This document shows, piece by piece, positions 35,777 through 44,154 of a stretch of DNA of 64,000 nt (position 1 is its first letter; the number at the start of each line of letters is the position of its first letter). The stretch is from positions 62,001 to 126,000 of the forward strand of contig JAFLVE010000106.1 in NCBI GenBank assembly GCA_022511445.1. The letters are read 5' to 3'. The notes below the pieces were generated by a model. It was given only the letters and a program-made list of their open reading frames with translations, was not told where the DNA came from and ran no database searches. The stretch is from Clostridiales bacterium (GTDB taxonomy: Bacteria; Bacillota; Clostridia; Christensenellales; Pumilibacteraceae). The position numbers and the translations under genes were made by a program.

Positions 35777-38700
35777 TAAAAATCAACCTCCATCATACCG
35801 AGCTTTACGTCAATCGAAAACATATCGGTAACGTCCTCGTTATACTTGTTAAACACTCTGACGTTTTGAACGGTGTTTTCCGTCGACGAGCCTCGCTTTG
35901 TGAGCGACGCGGTAAACTCCATTGTAAAGTAGAATTCTTCGCCGTCGCCGCGCGGGAAAACCGTCCCGTCCGTGTTGTAAACCTCGTACTCTTCGCACTT
36001 GTACACGCCTGACGGCTCGTCGCCGTACGACCAAGTTTTGCTCGCGGTTTCTATAACAACCCGACGCGGCATAATTGTAAGCTCGCCGAAATTCTCTTTG
36101 ATATTGTAAAGATGCGTAACGTTGTTGCCCGCGCCGTCCGCAATAACCAAGGAATAACTGTTGGGCGCCGAGCCGACCTTGTAAAGCTCGGTCGTGGAGC
36201 GGCACGACTTTACGTAATGTCCGTCCATAATAGTACCGGTAACAGAATAATCTTCCTCTCCCATCTCACTGAACGGATAGCCGTCGTACGATTTTGTGTG
36301 GCTTTGGGTCGTAAGGGTAAGCTGCTCGTAATATATCTGGAGCTTGCCCTTTCCGAAGCGGATTTCAAAGTTGTCGGTAACAACCCTTCCCGACGGATCG
36401 TACAGTACAAAATCGGTTATGTAGCTTTCGCTCGTGCCAGGTCCTACCTGGCTGCCCTCTACCGTAACGTCCCATCTGTAATTAAGTGCCTTAAGATTGT
36501 AAAGCCCTTGAATTTCGTTTGTGGGACGAAGCACGTCGGTATAGCTTGTAAACTTCGCGCTCACGTCGACGGGCTTAATGGATATCGTTCCGTCGTTTTG
36601 CCCGTTGTTGCCGTCGCCGCCTGTAACTTCAACCATTACCCAGCCGACGCCGTTAACGAAAACCTCCACCCAGGCGTGAGCGGACTTTGTCGTAACCTTG
36701 ACCCACTCGGCGGCTTTGGTGTTTGCCTTGTAGCCTATGCAGTAGCGCGCGGGAATACCGACAGCTCTAAACATAAGCGTTGCCGCGGCGGCGTAGTGAC
36801 GGCATACGCCCATCCTGTACTGCTTCAAAAACGCGTACACCACGTCGCTCGATCCGTCGAGAGCTTTATCGTACTCCATATCGTACTTTGCGGAGCCTTT
36901 TATGTAATTGGCTATCTTCCTTATGACGTACGGGTCGGACGAGGTAAAGCCCATTCTGTCCCGCTCCGCCATTAAGTAATCTATTAACTCTGGCGACGCG
37001 CCGCTAAGGCTTAAGTACGTATTATAAACGTAAGTCCTGAGCGCGTTGCCGTACGCCGAATAATCGCCGTAGCCAGACGTGAATATCGTGGAGGCTATCG
37101 TGTAGTCGTACGGGTAATACGTAAGCACGTACTCGGTTTTGGGATTGCCGTCGTAAATAACGTCGCTCGATTGAATCTCGTAGTTTTCGGTGCCGCCCAT
37201 TACCAGGTAGTACGGCAATAGATAGTTGCTTGTGCCCGTGCTTATAATGCGAAGCTCCTCGGCCGTACCGTTACCTTTAATCGCCTCGCCCGCAAGGTAG
37301 TTTGCGGAGTACGTGCCGTTAATAAGCGCGGTGTAATCCTCGGCGTTTTTAAACCCGCCGCCGTCGTAGTTGCCGAAGCTTTTATAGCGGAGATACACCG
37401 CCTTATTTGCGGTGGACATAATATCCACGACGGGATTGTCGGTCTGCGCCTTGTCGTTGTTCATTCTGCCGTCGTCGTCGAGGTCGGAATCGTTTTCCTT
37501 TTCGAACACGGTAAGAAGCCCCTGCCTTACCGTGATATTATAATTGTAGGTTACCAATTTACCGTTATTTTCGAGATCGATTATATCAATGCTCGAAATG
37601 GTGTTCGGACTCTGTCCCACCTCGGTCTGCGAGCCCGTAACGTCGATAATAATCTTATGTCCTTCTATAAGCGCGGTCGGCGTAGAATCTGACTCGCACC
37701 ACCAATCGGGCGCGGTGAGCGCAACGCCCTCTATGTACTCCCTGCTCTTTGTATCCGAATAAACGGTCATAGAGCGCGGATACACGGTAAGCGTGCCGTA
37801 GAACGGAACTATCGTATAGTCGTCGGTGTGGTCTACCGTCACCCCCTCCGTCTCCTCTAAAACAAGTACGACGAAAGTGTTTTCCACAGACCCCACCTCG
37901 GTAATCGTGCCGAGATAATCGACTTCCAAATAGTGATTATCCGCAAGCTCGCCGACGCGCGTAAGCGGATCGTGACAGACAAGCTCCGTTCCGTCGTACA
38001 CCTTGTTGGCGTTGCCGCTTTTCAGCGCAATGTATCTGGAGGTAATCGTAAGCTTGCCGAACCTCAATTTAATATTGTAATTTTCGGTTACGTTATCCTC
38101 GCCGCAATATACCGCGACGGCAAATTCGTTGTTGACCGTACCGACGTGCATAATGTCGGTGTAGTACGTTTCGACCAGCTCGTGACCCTCGACAAGCGAG
38201 CCCTGAATAATCTTACACGAGTGTTCGTTAAGGGTGCGACCGTCGAATATACGCGTGGAGGAGCCCGACTCTACGACAAGCTCGCGCGGCTTAATAACGA
38301 GCTTGGCTTCCTTCCCCGCGGCGGTTAATCCTATCGTAACATCGTAGCACTCCGACACGTCCGCTCCGTCCTCGTTGGTGATAATAACCGTCATATTAAT
38401 GACCGCCTCGCCCGCGTCGGTTATAGTCGTATCGGAATAGAACTCCGCGTAATCTCCGTTTATCAACGGCGTTAATTCGGAAATCTCCCCGCCCGCCGAA
38501 GAAAGAGGGAGCCCGTCGTATTCCTTTTCCGCGGGAGTGGGTATAACCGTAAGCGGTCTCGGCGTAACGGAAAGCTCGCCCGCATAGAACGTAATCTCGT
38601 AAACGTCCGACCAATCGTTACCCTCCTCGTCCACTACTCGTGCGAAGGTGATATTGTTTTCGCTTTTGCCGACGAAAAGCTGAGAGCCGTCAAAGGTAAC

Positions 38701-39429
38701 GTCGGTAATTTCGTGCCCTTCGAGCAGACTTCCCGAACGCACGGTATACTTGTCGTCGGTAAGAGGCTTGCCGTCGTACTCCTTTTCCGCACCGATTGCG
38801 CGGAGGGAAATGGGTATGCGCGACACGACGAGATCGCCGAAAATGTACGTTATATTATACGAGGCGGTAACGTCCTCCTCGCCGTTTAAAATCGTTGCGA
38901 CAAAGGTATTGTTAACCGTTCCCCTGTCGGTGGAGGCAAAGCCGGACACCGAAAGAGTGTGCCCCTCCACAAGCGAGCCCGCGACGATATCCGCGTTTTC
39001 GTTGCTGAGCGGTTGCCCGTCGTAAACTCTTTGCGCGCTGTGCGACTGCACCGCAATCTCGCGCTTGTTTACGGTCAATGTTCCCGGCTGAAGCTCTACT
39101 ATGTAGTTTTCGGTAACGTCCTGATTGTTGGAATCCTTTATGACGACGGTAAAGCTGTTGTTGCCCGTACCGACCTCGGTTTGACTGCCCGAGTATTCAA
39201 TCTCCGCCGTGTGCCCGTCCTTTAGCTTACCCTCGGTAATCTCGTACAGGTGACATTCAAGCGGAGTGCCGTCGTATTCCTTTATGGCGGATTGGGAGAC
39301 GAAAATAAGCTTTTCCTTGCGGTAATCGACAACGCCGAAACCGATCAACGCGAAATACACCGCAAGCACTGCGATGACTCCGATGATAACGGCTCCGATT
39401 ATATAACCGATTTTCGCCCTTCCTCTCAC
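35776..39429 (-). CDS. Membrane-anchored MBG-repeat protein with one transglutaminase-like domain
   Basis: A 1217-residue relative of its downstream neighbour. An N-terminal helix (about 8-34, IGYIIGAVIIGVIAVLAVYF) is followed by about seven MBG modules with YDG or FDG motifs. Next come a linker rich in Asp and Asn (about 670-695) and a transglutaminase-like domain with Cys876 in GVCRHYAAAAT and HAWVEVFVNGVGWVMVEVTGG. Two more modules close the protein. As in the giant protein, Glu stands where the family has the catalytic Asp. It should be extracellular and membrane-tethered. The stop codon overlaps the next start (TAGTG), so the two proteins are translationally coupled. It begins 21 bases after the upstream ATPase gene. 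Confidence 0.92.
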   Translation of the reverse strand: MRGRAKIGYIIGAVIIGVIAVLAVYFALIGFGVVDYRKEKLIFVSQSAIKEYDGTPLECHLYEITEGKLKDGHTAEIEYSGSQTEVGTGNNSFTVVIKDSNNQDVTENYIVELQPGTLTVNKREIAVQSHSAQRVYDGQPLSNENADIVAGSLVEGHTLSVSGFASTDRGTVNNTFVATILNGEEDVTASYNITYIFGDLVVSRIPISLRAIGAEKEYDGKPLTDDKYTVRSGSLLEGHEITDVTFDGSQLFVGKSENNITFARVVDEEGNDWSDVYEITFYAGELSVTPRPLTVIPTPAEKEYDGLPLSSAGGEISELTPLINGDYAEFYSDTTITDAGEAVINMTVIITNEDGADVSECYDVTIGLTAAGKEAKLVIKPRELVVESGSSTRIFDGRTLNEHSCKIIQGSLVEGHELVETYYTDIMHVGTVNNEFAVAVYCGEDNVTENYNIKLRFGKLTITSRYIALKSGNANKVYDGTELVCHDPLTRVGELADNHYLEVDYLGTITEVGSVENTFVVLVLEETEGVTVDHTDDYTIVPFYGTLTVYPRSMTVYSDTKSREYIEGVALTAPDWWCESDSTPTALIEGHKIIIDVTGSQTEVGQSPNTISSIDIIDLENNGKLVTYNYNITVRQGLLTVFEKENDSDLDDDGRMNNDKAQTDNPVVDIMSTANKAVYLRYKSFGNYDGGGFKNAEDYTALINGTYSANYLAGEAIKGNGTAEELRIISTGTSNYLLPYYLVMGGTENYEIQSSDVIYDGNPKTEYVLTYYPYDYTIASTIFTSGYGDYSAYGNALRTYVYNTYLSLSGASPELIDYLMAERDRMGFTSSDPYVIRKIANYIKGSAKYDMEYDKALDGSSDVVYAFLKQYRMGVCRHYAAAATLMFRAVGIPARYCIGYKANTKAAEWVKVTTKSAHAWVEVFVNGVGWVMVEVTGGDGNNGQNDGTISIKPVDVSAKFTSYTDVLRPTNEIQGLYNLKALNYRWDVTVEGSQVGPGTSESYITDFVLYDPSGRVVTDNFEIRFGKGKLQIYYEQLTLTTQSHTKSYDGYPFSEMGEEDYSVTGTIMDGHYVKSCRSTTELYKVGSAPNSYSLVIADGAGNNVTHLYNIKENFGELTIMPRRVVIETASKTWSYGDEPSGVYKCEEYEVYNTDGTVFPRGDGEEFYFTMEFTASLTKRGSSTENTVQNVRVFNKYNEDVTDMFSIDVKLGMMEVDF

Positions 39430-39447
39430 TGTTACCTTTTTATCTCC

Positions 39448-40611
39448 TTTTTACGCATTATCCGCAATACGCTCTATTGCGGAGCGGCAGGCGCGCATTT
39501 CGTCCGTGCCGAACAGTTTGTCGAGCACCGCAAAAAACTCGTCCTTGTGCGCCCGTATGTACGTCGGACTTTGCGTCTCAAGCTTGCGTATTACCTTTTT
39601 GCTCAGTATGTCGTCAAGCGCTTTTAACTCCTCGCCGCCGCACGCAACGTACACGGGTATGTACTCTCGTATCTGCTTCATTATTCGGTTTCCGAACGTT
39701 ATATGAAAGCTTGCTATCAACTGCTTGTCAAGAGCTTCCAGTCTGTTTATGTTCCTTCGCGTTATTCCGTATTCCTCTTGCGCTTCCTTTACTAGCTTCA
39801 TAAACCGTTCCGCGCTTAAATGCACGTTCTTTGTATACGGCGCCACAAACGGCTCAGCTTTATTGTCTAAGTTCATTATCATCGCGCGGTCGTATACCTT
39901 GTCGCTTATCGCAAACGTCGAGTCGTCGTTGTTAGCCGTACCTATAAACCACATGTTCGTAGGCAGTACTATCTTCCCGTTCTTTATCTGTTCGGGATCG
40001 TTATCCCAAGTCGTCGCTACTACGTCAAGCGTTCTCTTTTCCTTTTCGGGTAGTTCGAGAAGGGACAGAAACTCCGCAAAGTAATACTCCACCCGCGCTA
40101 TGTTCATCTCGTCGAGTATGGTTACGTATATATCCTTGCTGTAATTCGCTTCGTACATTGCCGCAAGCAACGTCGTTTCGTTAAACGTTTTCGTAAACTC
40201 GTTGTAATACCCTATTAAGTCCGTTCTCTCTTTCCACATCGGCTGTACGGGTACTACTACCGCTCTGTTCTCCAAGTACGTTCCCAGCGCGTATGCAAGC
40301 GAGGTTTTACCCGTTCCCGACATGCCTTGCAGTATTAGCAAATTACTTACCGCCATGCCAGCTACGAATCTTCTTATATCCTCTATATCGTAATACAGCT
40401 TAAGCCTGTTCGAGCAAAACGCCCTGAAGTTCTCGCAGAACGCTTTAAGCGTTACCGTCTCGTCGTAGTCGTCCCGCTTAAAGCTGTCCTTCCGCTCGTC
40501 AAGTCTGCAAAGCTTGTCAAAGCGGACCTTGTCTCCGCCTTCCTCGCTCTTAGCTCCGCTCACTCCGCTCACTCCACTCGCTATTATCCCTACCCCTCCT
40601 TCTATCTCCGC
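39448..40611. repeat. 1164-bp near-identical duplication, copy 1
   Basis: It matches 42778-43941 at a constant offset of 3330 bp. The only differences I found are two silent changes close to one end (40573 and 40576). The tract covers the cytoplasmic half of the ATPase gene from codon 102 to just beyond the stop codon. Confidence 0.95.
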
Positions 40612-40914
40612 GGAGGCTGCGGTAACCGAGCGAATGTCCGTAGCGACCGAAATTTGCTCCACCTCGACGTCGATTGTGCGGCGCCTTTTTATTATAAGGT
40701 GGACTATCATAAAAATCATCAGCACGGGCAATAGCGCCATAAGCGTTATTATAATTGCGACGGTTTCGGAGGGAATAAGCTCGTTGGGCTGCTCGGGACG
40801 GGTTTGCACGAAAAATACGAGCGCCGTTATTAAAAGCGCACCGCAAACCACCGCAAGTATTATGCAGATCGCATATTTCGCTTTTGCGAGTTTGTTGTTC
40901 TTTTTCTTTTTCAT
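39451..40914 (-). CDS. Membrane-anchored McrB-like AAA+ ATPase, copy 1
   Basis: A 487-residue protein. Two transmembrane helices (about 14-36 and 51-75) are followed by RRR, placing the rest in the cytoplasm. A linker with a short SGV repeat leads into an AAA+ domain: Walker A GMSGTGKT (197-204, Lys203), the McrB/dynein-like WKERTDLIGYYNEF loop, Walker B VTILDEMN (Asp268, Glu269), and sensor 1 near MWFIGTANNDD. Residues 102-487 are identical to residues 72-457 of the second copy, while the membrane part is unrelated. It is likely a motor acting on proteins at the membrane. It is 6 bases downstream of the coiled-coil gene. No nuclease domain is present. Confidence 0.9.
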   Translation of the reverse strand: MKKKKNNKLAKAKYAICIILAVVCGALLITALVFFVQTRPEQPNELIPSETVAIIITLMALLPVLMIFMIVHLIIKRRRTIDVEVEQISVATDIRSVTAASAEIEGGVGIIASGVSGVSGAKSEEGGDKVRFDKLCRLDERKDSFKRDDYDETVTLKAFCENFRAFCSNRLKLYYDIEDIRRFVAGMAVSNLLILQGMSGTGKTSLAYALGTYLENRAVVVPVQPMWKERTDLIGYYNEFTKTFNETTLLAAMYEANYSKDIYVTILDEMNIARVEYYFAEFLSLLELPEKEKRTLDVVATTWDNDPEQIKNGKIVLPTNMWFIGTANNDDSTFAISDKVYDRAMIMNLDNKAEPFVAPYTKNVHLSAERFMKLVKEAQEEYGITRRNINRLEALDKQLIASFHITFGNRIMKQIREYIPVYVACGGEELKALDDILSKKVIRKLETQSPTYIRAHKDEFFAVLDKLFGTDEMRACRSAIERIADNA

Positions 40915-40920
40915 TCCCGA

Positions 40921-42744
40921 TTATAACTCCGAGTCGGTTTCTCCGTCCGTCCGTTCAGTTTCGTTTACAGGCTCTTTTTCGCCTTTTTTACGTTTAGCCT
41001 CTTTTTTTACATTCTCCATAGACAGCGTTTCGCGGCGTATACGCTTTTTGGTTTTTTGCCATTCCTTTTTGTAGAACGCGGTAAACGCCTTATACTGCTT
41101 TTCGATTTCGTCAAACGAATCTTCCGTCGTATAGTCCTCCGTCGATTCTATAAGCCCGTGCTGCGCCCTTAAAGCGTTTAGACGGCCTTGAATGTCCGTA
41201 AAACTCGCACGAAGCTCCGAAAGGTCTTTTTCCGCGGCGCAGAGGCGGGCTTCCGTTTCCGAAGCGGCGTTTTGTGCGGCGAACACCTTTTCGCGCGCGG
41301 CGGACTCCGCCTGCGCGGTTTTCTCCGCGTTTTGCTTGTTTATCTCGGCTATTCTTTGCGCGACAGACTCGCGCTCTCTCGCGGCGGCGTCGCGGATAGA
41401 GGATATTGCCATTTCGCTTTGGCGGTTGGCCTCTTTAAGCGCCTCCGCCTTTTCCGCGTCCTTTGCTTCGAGCGCGCTTGCATGCTCGGCGTTAAGGCGC
41501 TGAATGTCCTCTATGTTCTTATCAATAAGCCCCCTAATCTCGGCGCGAGCGTCGGCTATAAGCTTGTTCCTCTCGTCCACCGCGGCGGTTAATACGCCGT
41601 TATCCTGCGTAAGCTTTTCTATATCGGCGCGCGCCGCCTCGAGGTCGCGGCGCATTGCGTCAAACGTTTTAAGCCGTTCTTCGAGGATGAGCATATATTC
41701 CTCCATGCCCATTCCGCTCGAGGCGATGCGTTTACGCAGGTTTTTAAGCTTTTCGGTTTCCCGCTTTTCCTCCTCGATTTTAAGCCGCTGAAGCTCCGCC
41801 TCGTACTGGCGCTTAAACACGTCGCCGAGGTTAAGGTTATACTCGTAAGAGAGAAAGGACGAGTAAACGAGAAGCTCGGAAAAAGCGTCGGCGTTTCCGT
41901 CCGTGAGCGGCGACTGAACGTCCGTTTTAGGCACGACGTGGAAACCCTCTTTTGTGTACGAATTAATATACTCGTAAAGCGCAACCGCGCCCTTAAAGTG
42001 CTTGTTCATTCGGAGCACGTTGGTTTTTGTAATAGGCGGCTTTATTATAGGCGCCTTTGCCACCTCCTGCATAATGGGAAGTGACAGGTAAAAGTTAACG
42101 TCGGACAGAATCTTTTCTATGCGCCCGATAGTCGATTTAATGGGATTAAGCTCTTTTAGGAATTTGTCCTTTTTGCGCTCCTCGTCGAGCGACAGAGTAA
42201 ACTTAATCTTTCGGTTGCGGTACGATAAATCCTTTACGAGCGCAAGCTTACCTTTGTAGGTGTATGTATGGTCGATTATCTTTTCGTATCTGTACGTAAC
42301 AAAGTCGTGAACGTAGGCAAGAAGCATATATAAAAACTTGTTTTCGTAAACGGTAAAATCGCTGAGCCGCTCCACGGTATAAAGCTTTTCGGGAATAAGG
42401 TCGCTGCCCTCCTTGGGTTCCCTCGTTACAAGACTGCTGTGCTTTGCAAGATGCTCGATGGAATCCTTGGAAACACGCCTCACCCTTTCGATGGGGATTA
42501 TCTCGCCGTTGGACTGAATGAACTGCCGCTCCTCGGCAAGCGCCGCCGCGACAAACACAAGCCCCTTTTCTATCTCGTCAATCCATTCCTCGTCGATCTC
42601 GCAAATATTTCTGGTGACCGAAAGAAGGGACTCCTCGGCACGGTCGGCTACGACGGCGTCACGAAACCGGGAGAGCTCGTCGTACCCTTCCGTATTGCTC
42701 CGATAATCCTTTATCGCCTTGTAGATGATATCCGATTCGTCCAT
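40921..42744 (-). CDS. Coiled-coil protein with DUF2357-like N-terminus
   Basis: A 607-residue soluble protein. The N-terminal 320 residues include RLSDFTVYENKFLYMLLAYV, which resembles the conserved ENRF block of DUF2357 proteins that accompany McrB-like ATPases. That match is by eye and uncertain. Residues about 330-545 form a long Ala/Glu/Arg-rich coiled coil. The tail is very basic and then acidic (residues 565-607). No PD-(D/E)XK nuclease motif was found. The gene lies between the two ATPase copies, which suggests a partner or adaptor for them, perhaps bridging them to another component. No signal peptide or membrane helix is visible. Confidence 0.8.
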   Translation of the reverse strand: MDESDIIYKAIKDYRSNTEGYDELSRFRDAVVADRAEESLLSVTRNICEIDEEWIDEIEKGLVFVAAALAEERQFIQSNGEIIPIERVRRVSKDSIEHLAKHSSLVTREPKEGSDLIPEKLYTVERLSDFTVYENKFLYMLLAYVHDFVTYRYEKIIDHTYTYKGKLALVKDLSYRNRKIKFTLSLDEERKKDKFLKELNPIKSTIGRIEKILSDVNFYLSLPIMQEVAKAPIIKPPITKTNVLRMNKHFKGAVALYEYINSYTKEGFHVVPKTDVQSPLTDGNADAFSELLVYSSFLSYEYNLNLGDVFKRQYEAELQRLKIEEEKRETEKLKNLRKRIASSGMGMEEYMLILEERLKTFDAMRRDLEAARADIEKLTQDNGVLTAAVDERNKLIADARAEIRGLIDKNIEDIQRLNAEHASALEAKDAEKAEALKEANRQSEMAISSIRDAAARERESVAQRIAEINKQNAEKTAQAESAAREKVFAAQNAASETEARLCAAEKDLSELRASFTDIQGRLNALRAQHGLIESTEDYTTEDSFDEIEKQYKAFTAFYKKEWQKTKKRIRRETLSMENVKKEAKRKKGEKEPVNETERTDGETDSEL

Positions 42745-42777
42745 TTCGTCTCCGAAGTTGAGTTTGCTTATCCCTTA

Positions 42778-43941
42778 CTTTTACGCATTATCCGCAATAC
42801 GCTCTATTGCGGAGCGGCAGGCGCGCATTTCGTCCGTGCCGAACAGTTTGTCGAGCACCGCAAAAAACTCGTCCTTGTGCGCCCGTATGTACGTCGGACT
42901 TTGCGTCTCAAGCTTGCGTATTACCTTTTTGCTCAGTATGTCGTCAAGCGCTTTTAACTCCTCGCCGCCGCACGCAACGTACACGGGTATGTACTCTCGT
43001 ATCTGCTTCATTATTCGGTTTCCGAACGTTATATGAAAGCTTGCTATCAACTGCTTGTCAAGAGCTTCCAGTCTGTTTATGTTCCTTCGCGTTATTCCGT
43101 ATTCCTCTTGCGCTTCCTTTACTAGCTTCATAAACCGTTCCGCGCTTAAATGCACGTTCTTTGTATACGGCGCCACAAACGGCTCAGCTTTATTGTCTAA
43201 GTTCATTATCATCGCGCGGTCGTATACCTTGTCGCTTATCGCAAACGTCGAGTCGTCGTTGTTAGCCGTACCTATAAACCACATGTTCGTAGGCAGTACT
43301 ATCTTCCCGTTCTTTATCTGTTCGGGATCGTTATCCCAAGTCGTCGCTACTACGTCAAGCGTTCTCTTTTCCTTTTCGGGTAGTTCGAGAAGGGACAGAA
43401 ACTCCGCAAAGTAATACTCCACCCGCGCTATGTTCATCTCGTCGAGTATGGTTACGTATATATCCTTGCTGTAATTCGCTTCGTACATTGCCGCAAGCAA
43501 CGTCGTTTCGTTAAACGTTTTCGTAAACTCGTTGTAATACCCTATTAAGTCCGTTCTCTCTTTCCACATCGGCTGTACGGGTACTACTACCGCTCTGTTC
43601 TCCAAGTACGTTCCCAGCGCGTATGCAAGCGAGGTTTTACCCGTTCCCGACATGCCTTGCAGTATTAGCAAATTACTTACCGCCATGCCAGCTACGAATC
43701 TTCTTATATCCTCTATATCGTAATACAGCTTAAGCCTGTTCGAGCAAAACGCCCTGAAGTTCTCGCAGAACGCTTTAAGCGTTACCGTCTCGTCGTAGTC
43801 GTCCCGCTTAAAGCTGTCCTTCCGCTCGTCAAGTCTGCAAAGCTTGTCAAAGCGGACCTTGTCTCCGCCTTCCTCGCTCTTAGCTCCGCTCACTCCGCTC
43901 ACCCCGCTCGCTATTATCCCTACCCCTCCTTCTATCTCCGC
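42778..43941. repeat. 1164-bp near-identical duplication, copy 2
   Basis: This is the second copy of the tract at 39448-40611. The flanking sequence is unrelated on both sides. No transposase, terminal inverted repeat or target duplication was seen, so recent duplication or gene conversion is more likely than an insertion sequence. Confidence 0.95.
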
Positions 43942-44154
43942 AGCGTTTGCCTGTATGGTTTCAATCGTGGTGTGCTCGGTGTCGATTTTCTTTTCTATCA
44001 CCTTGCGCGTCGAGCGCAGCTCGAAATTCATTGCGGTGATTATAAGGAAAATGATAAGCACGACGAGGATTGCGGCATAGACGATCATCGCGTACCAGGA
44101 CGAGAGCGCGTTCCACAAGTCGGTGAGGAATCTGTTTTCGCTCAGCAAAATCAT
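42781..44154 (-). CDS. Membrane-anchored McrB-like AAA+ ATPase, copy 2
   Basis: A 457-residue protein. One transmembrane helix (about 22-44) follows a short N-terminus, and the AAA+ half is then identical to copy 1: Walker A Lys173, Walker B Asp238 and Glu239. A short linker (residues 45-71) and the membrane segment are unique to this copy. The different anchors could place the same motor in two complexes or let the copies form mixed hexamers. Its ATG overlaps the stop of the GH3/AAA+ fusion gene (ATGA, 44151-44154). The stop is 36 bases before the coiled-coil gene. Confidence 0.9.
   Translation of the reverse strand: MILLSENRFLTDLWNALSSWYAMIVYAAILVVLIIFLIITAMNFELRSTRKVIEKKIDTEHTTIETIQANAAEIEGGVGIIASGVSGVSGAKSEEGGDKVRFDKLCRLDERKDSFKRDDYDETVTLKAFCENFRAFCSNRLKLYYDIEDIRRFVAGMAVSNLLILQGMSGTGKTSLAYALGTYLENRAVVVPVQPMWKERTDLIGYYNEFTKTFNETTLLAAMYEANYSKDIYVTILDEMNIARVEYYFAEFLSLLELPEKEKRTLDVVATTWDNDPEQIKNGKIVLPTNMWFIGTANNDDSTFAISDKVYDRAMIMNLDNKAEPFVAPYTKNVHLSAERFMKLVKEAQEEYGITRRNINRLEALDKQLIASFHITFGNRIMKQIREYIPVYVACGGEELKALDDILSKKVIRKLETQSPTYIRAHKDEFFAVLDKLFGTDEMRACRSAIERIADNA

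Noticed and set aside
34517-35779. A 420-codon plus-strand open frame, and similar frames across 26-39 kb
   Set aside because: They are antisense shadows of the MBG-repeat genes. Their translated sequence is basic and repetitive with no recognisable fold.
25433-39429. A CRISPR array or satellite DNA
   Set aside because: The periodicity comes from protein modules of unequal length and sequence within open reading frames.
39448-43941. The 1164-bp repeat as an insertion sequence
   Set aside because: It encodes only the ATPase half and has no transposase, terminal inverted repeat or target duplication.
39451-44154. An McrBC restriction system
   Set aside because: The ATPases are McrB-like, but they are membrane-anchored. 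The partner lacks a nuclease motif, and the neighbours are surface proteins.
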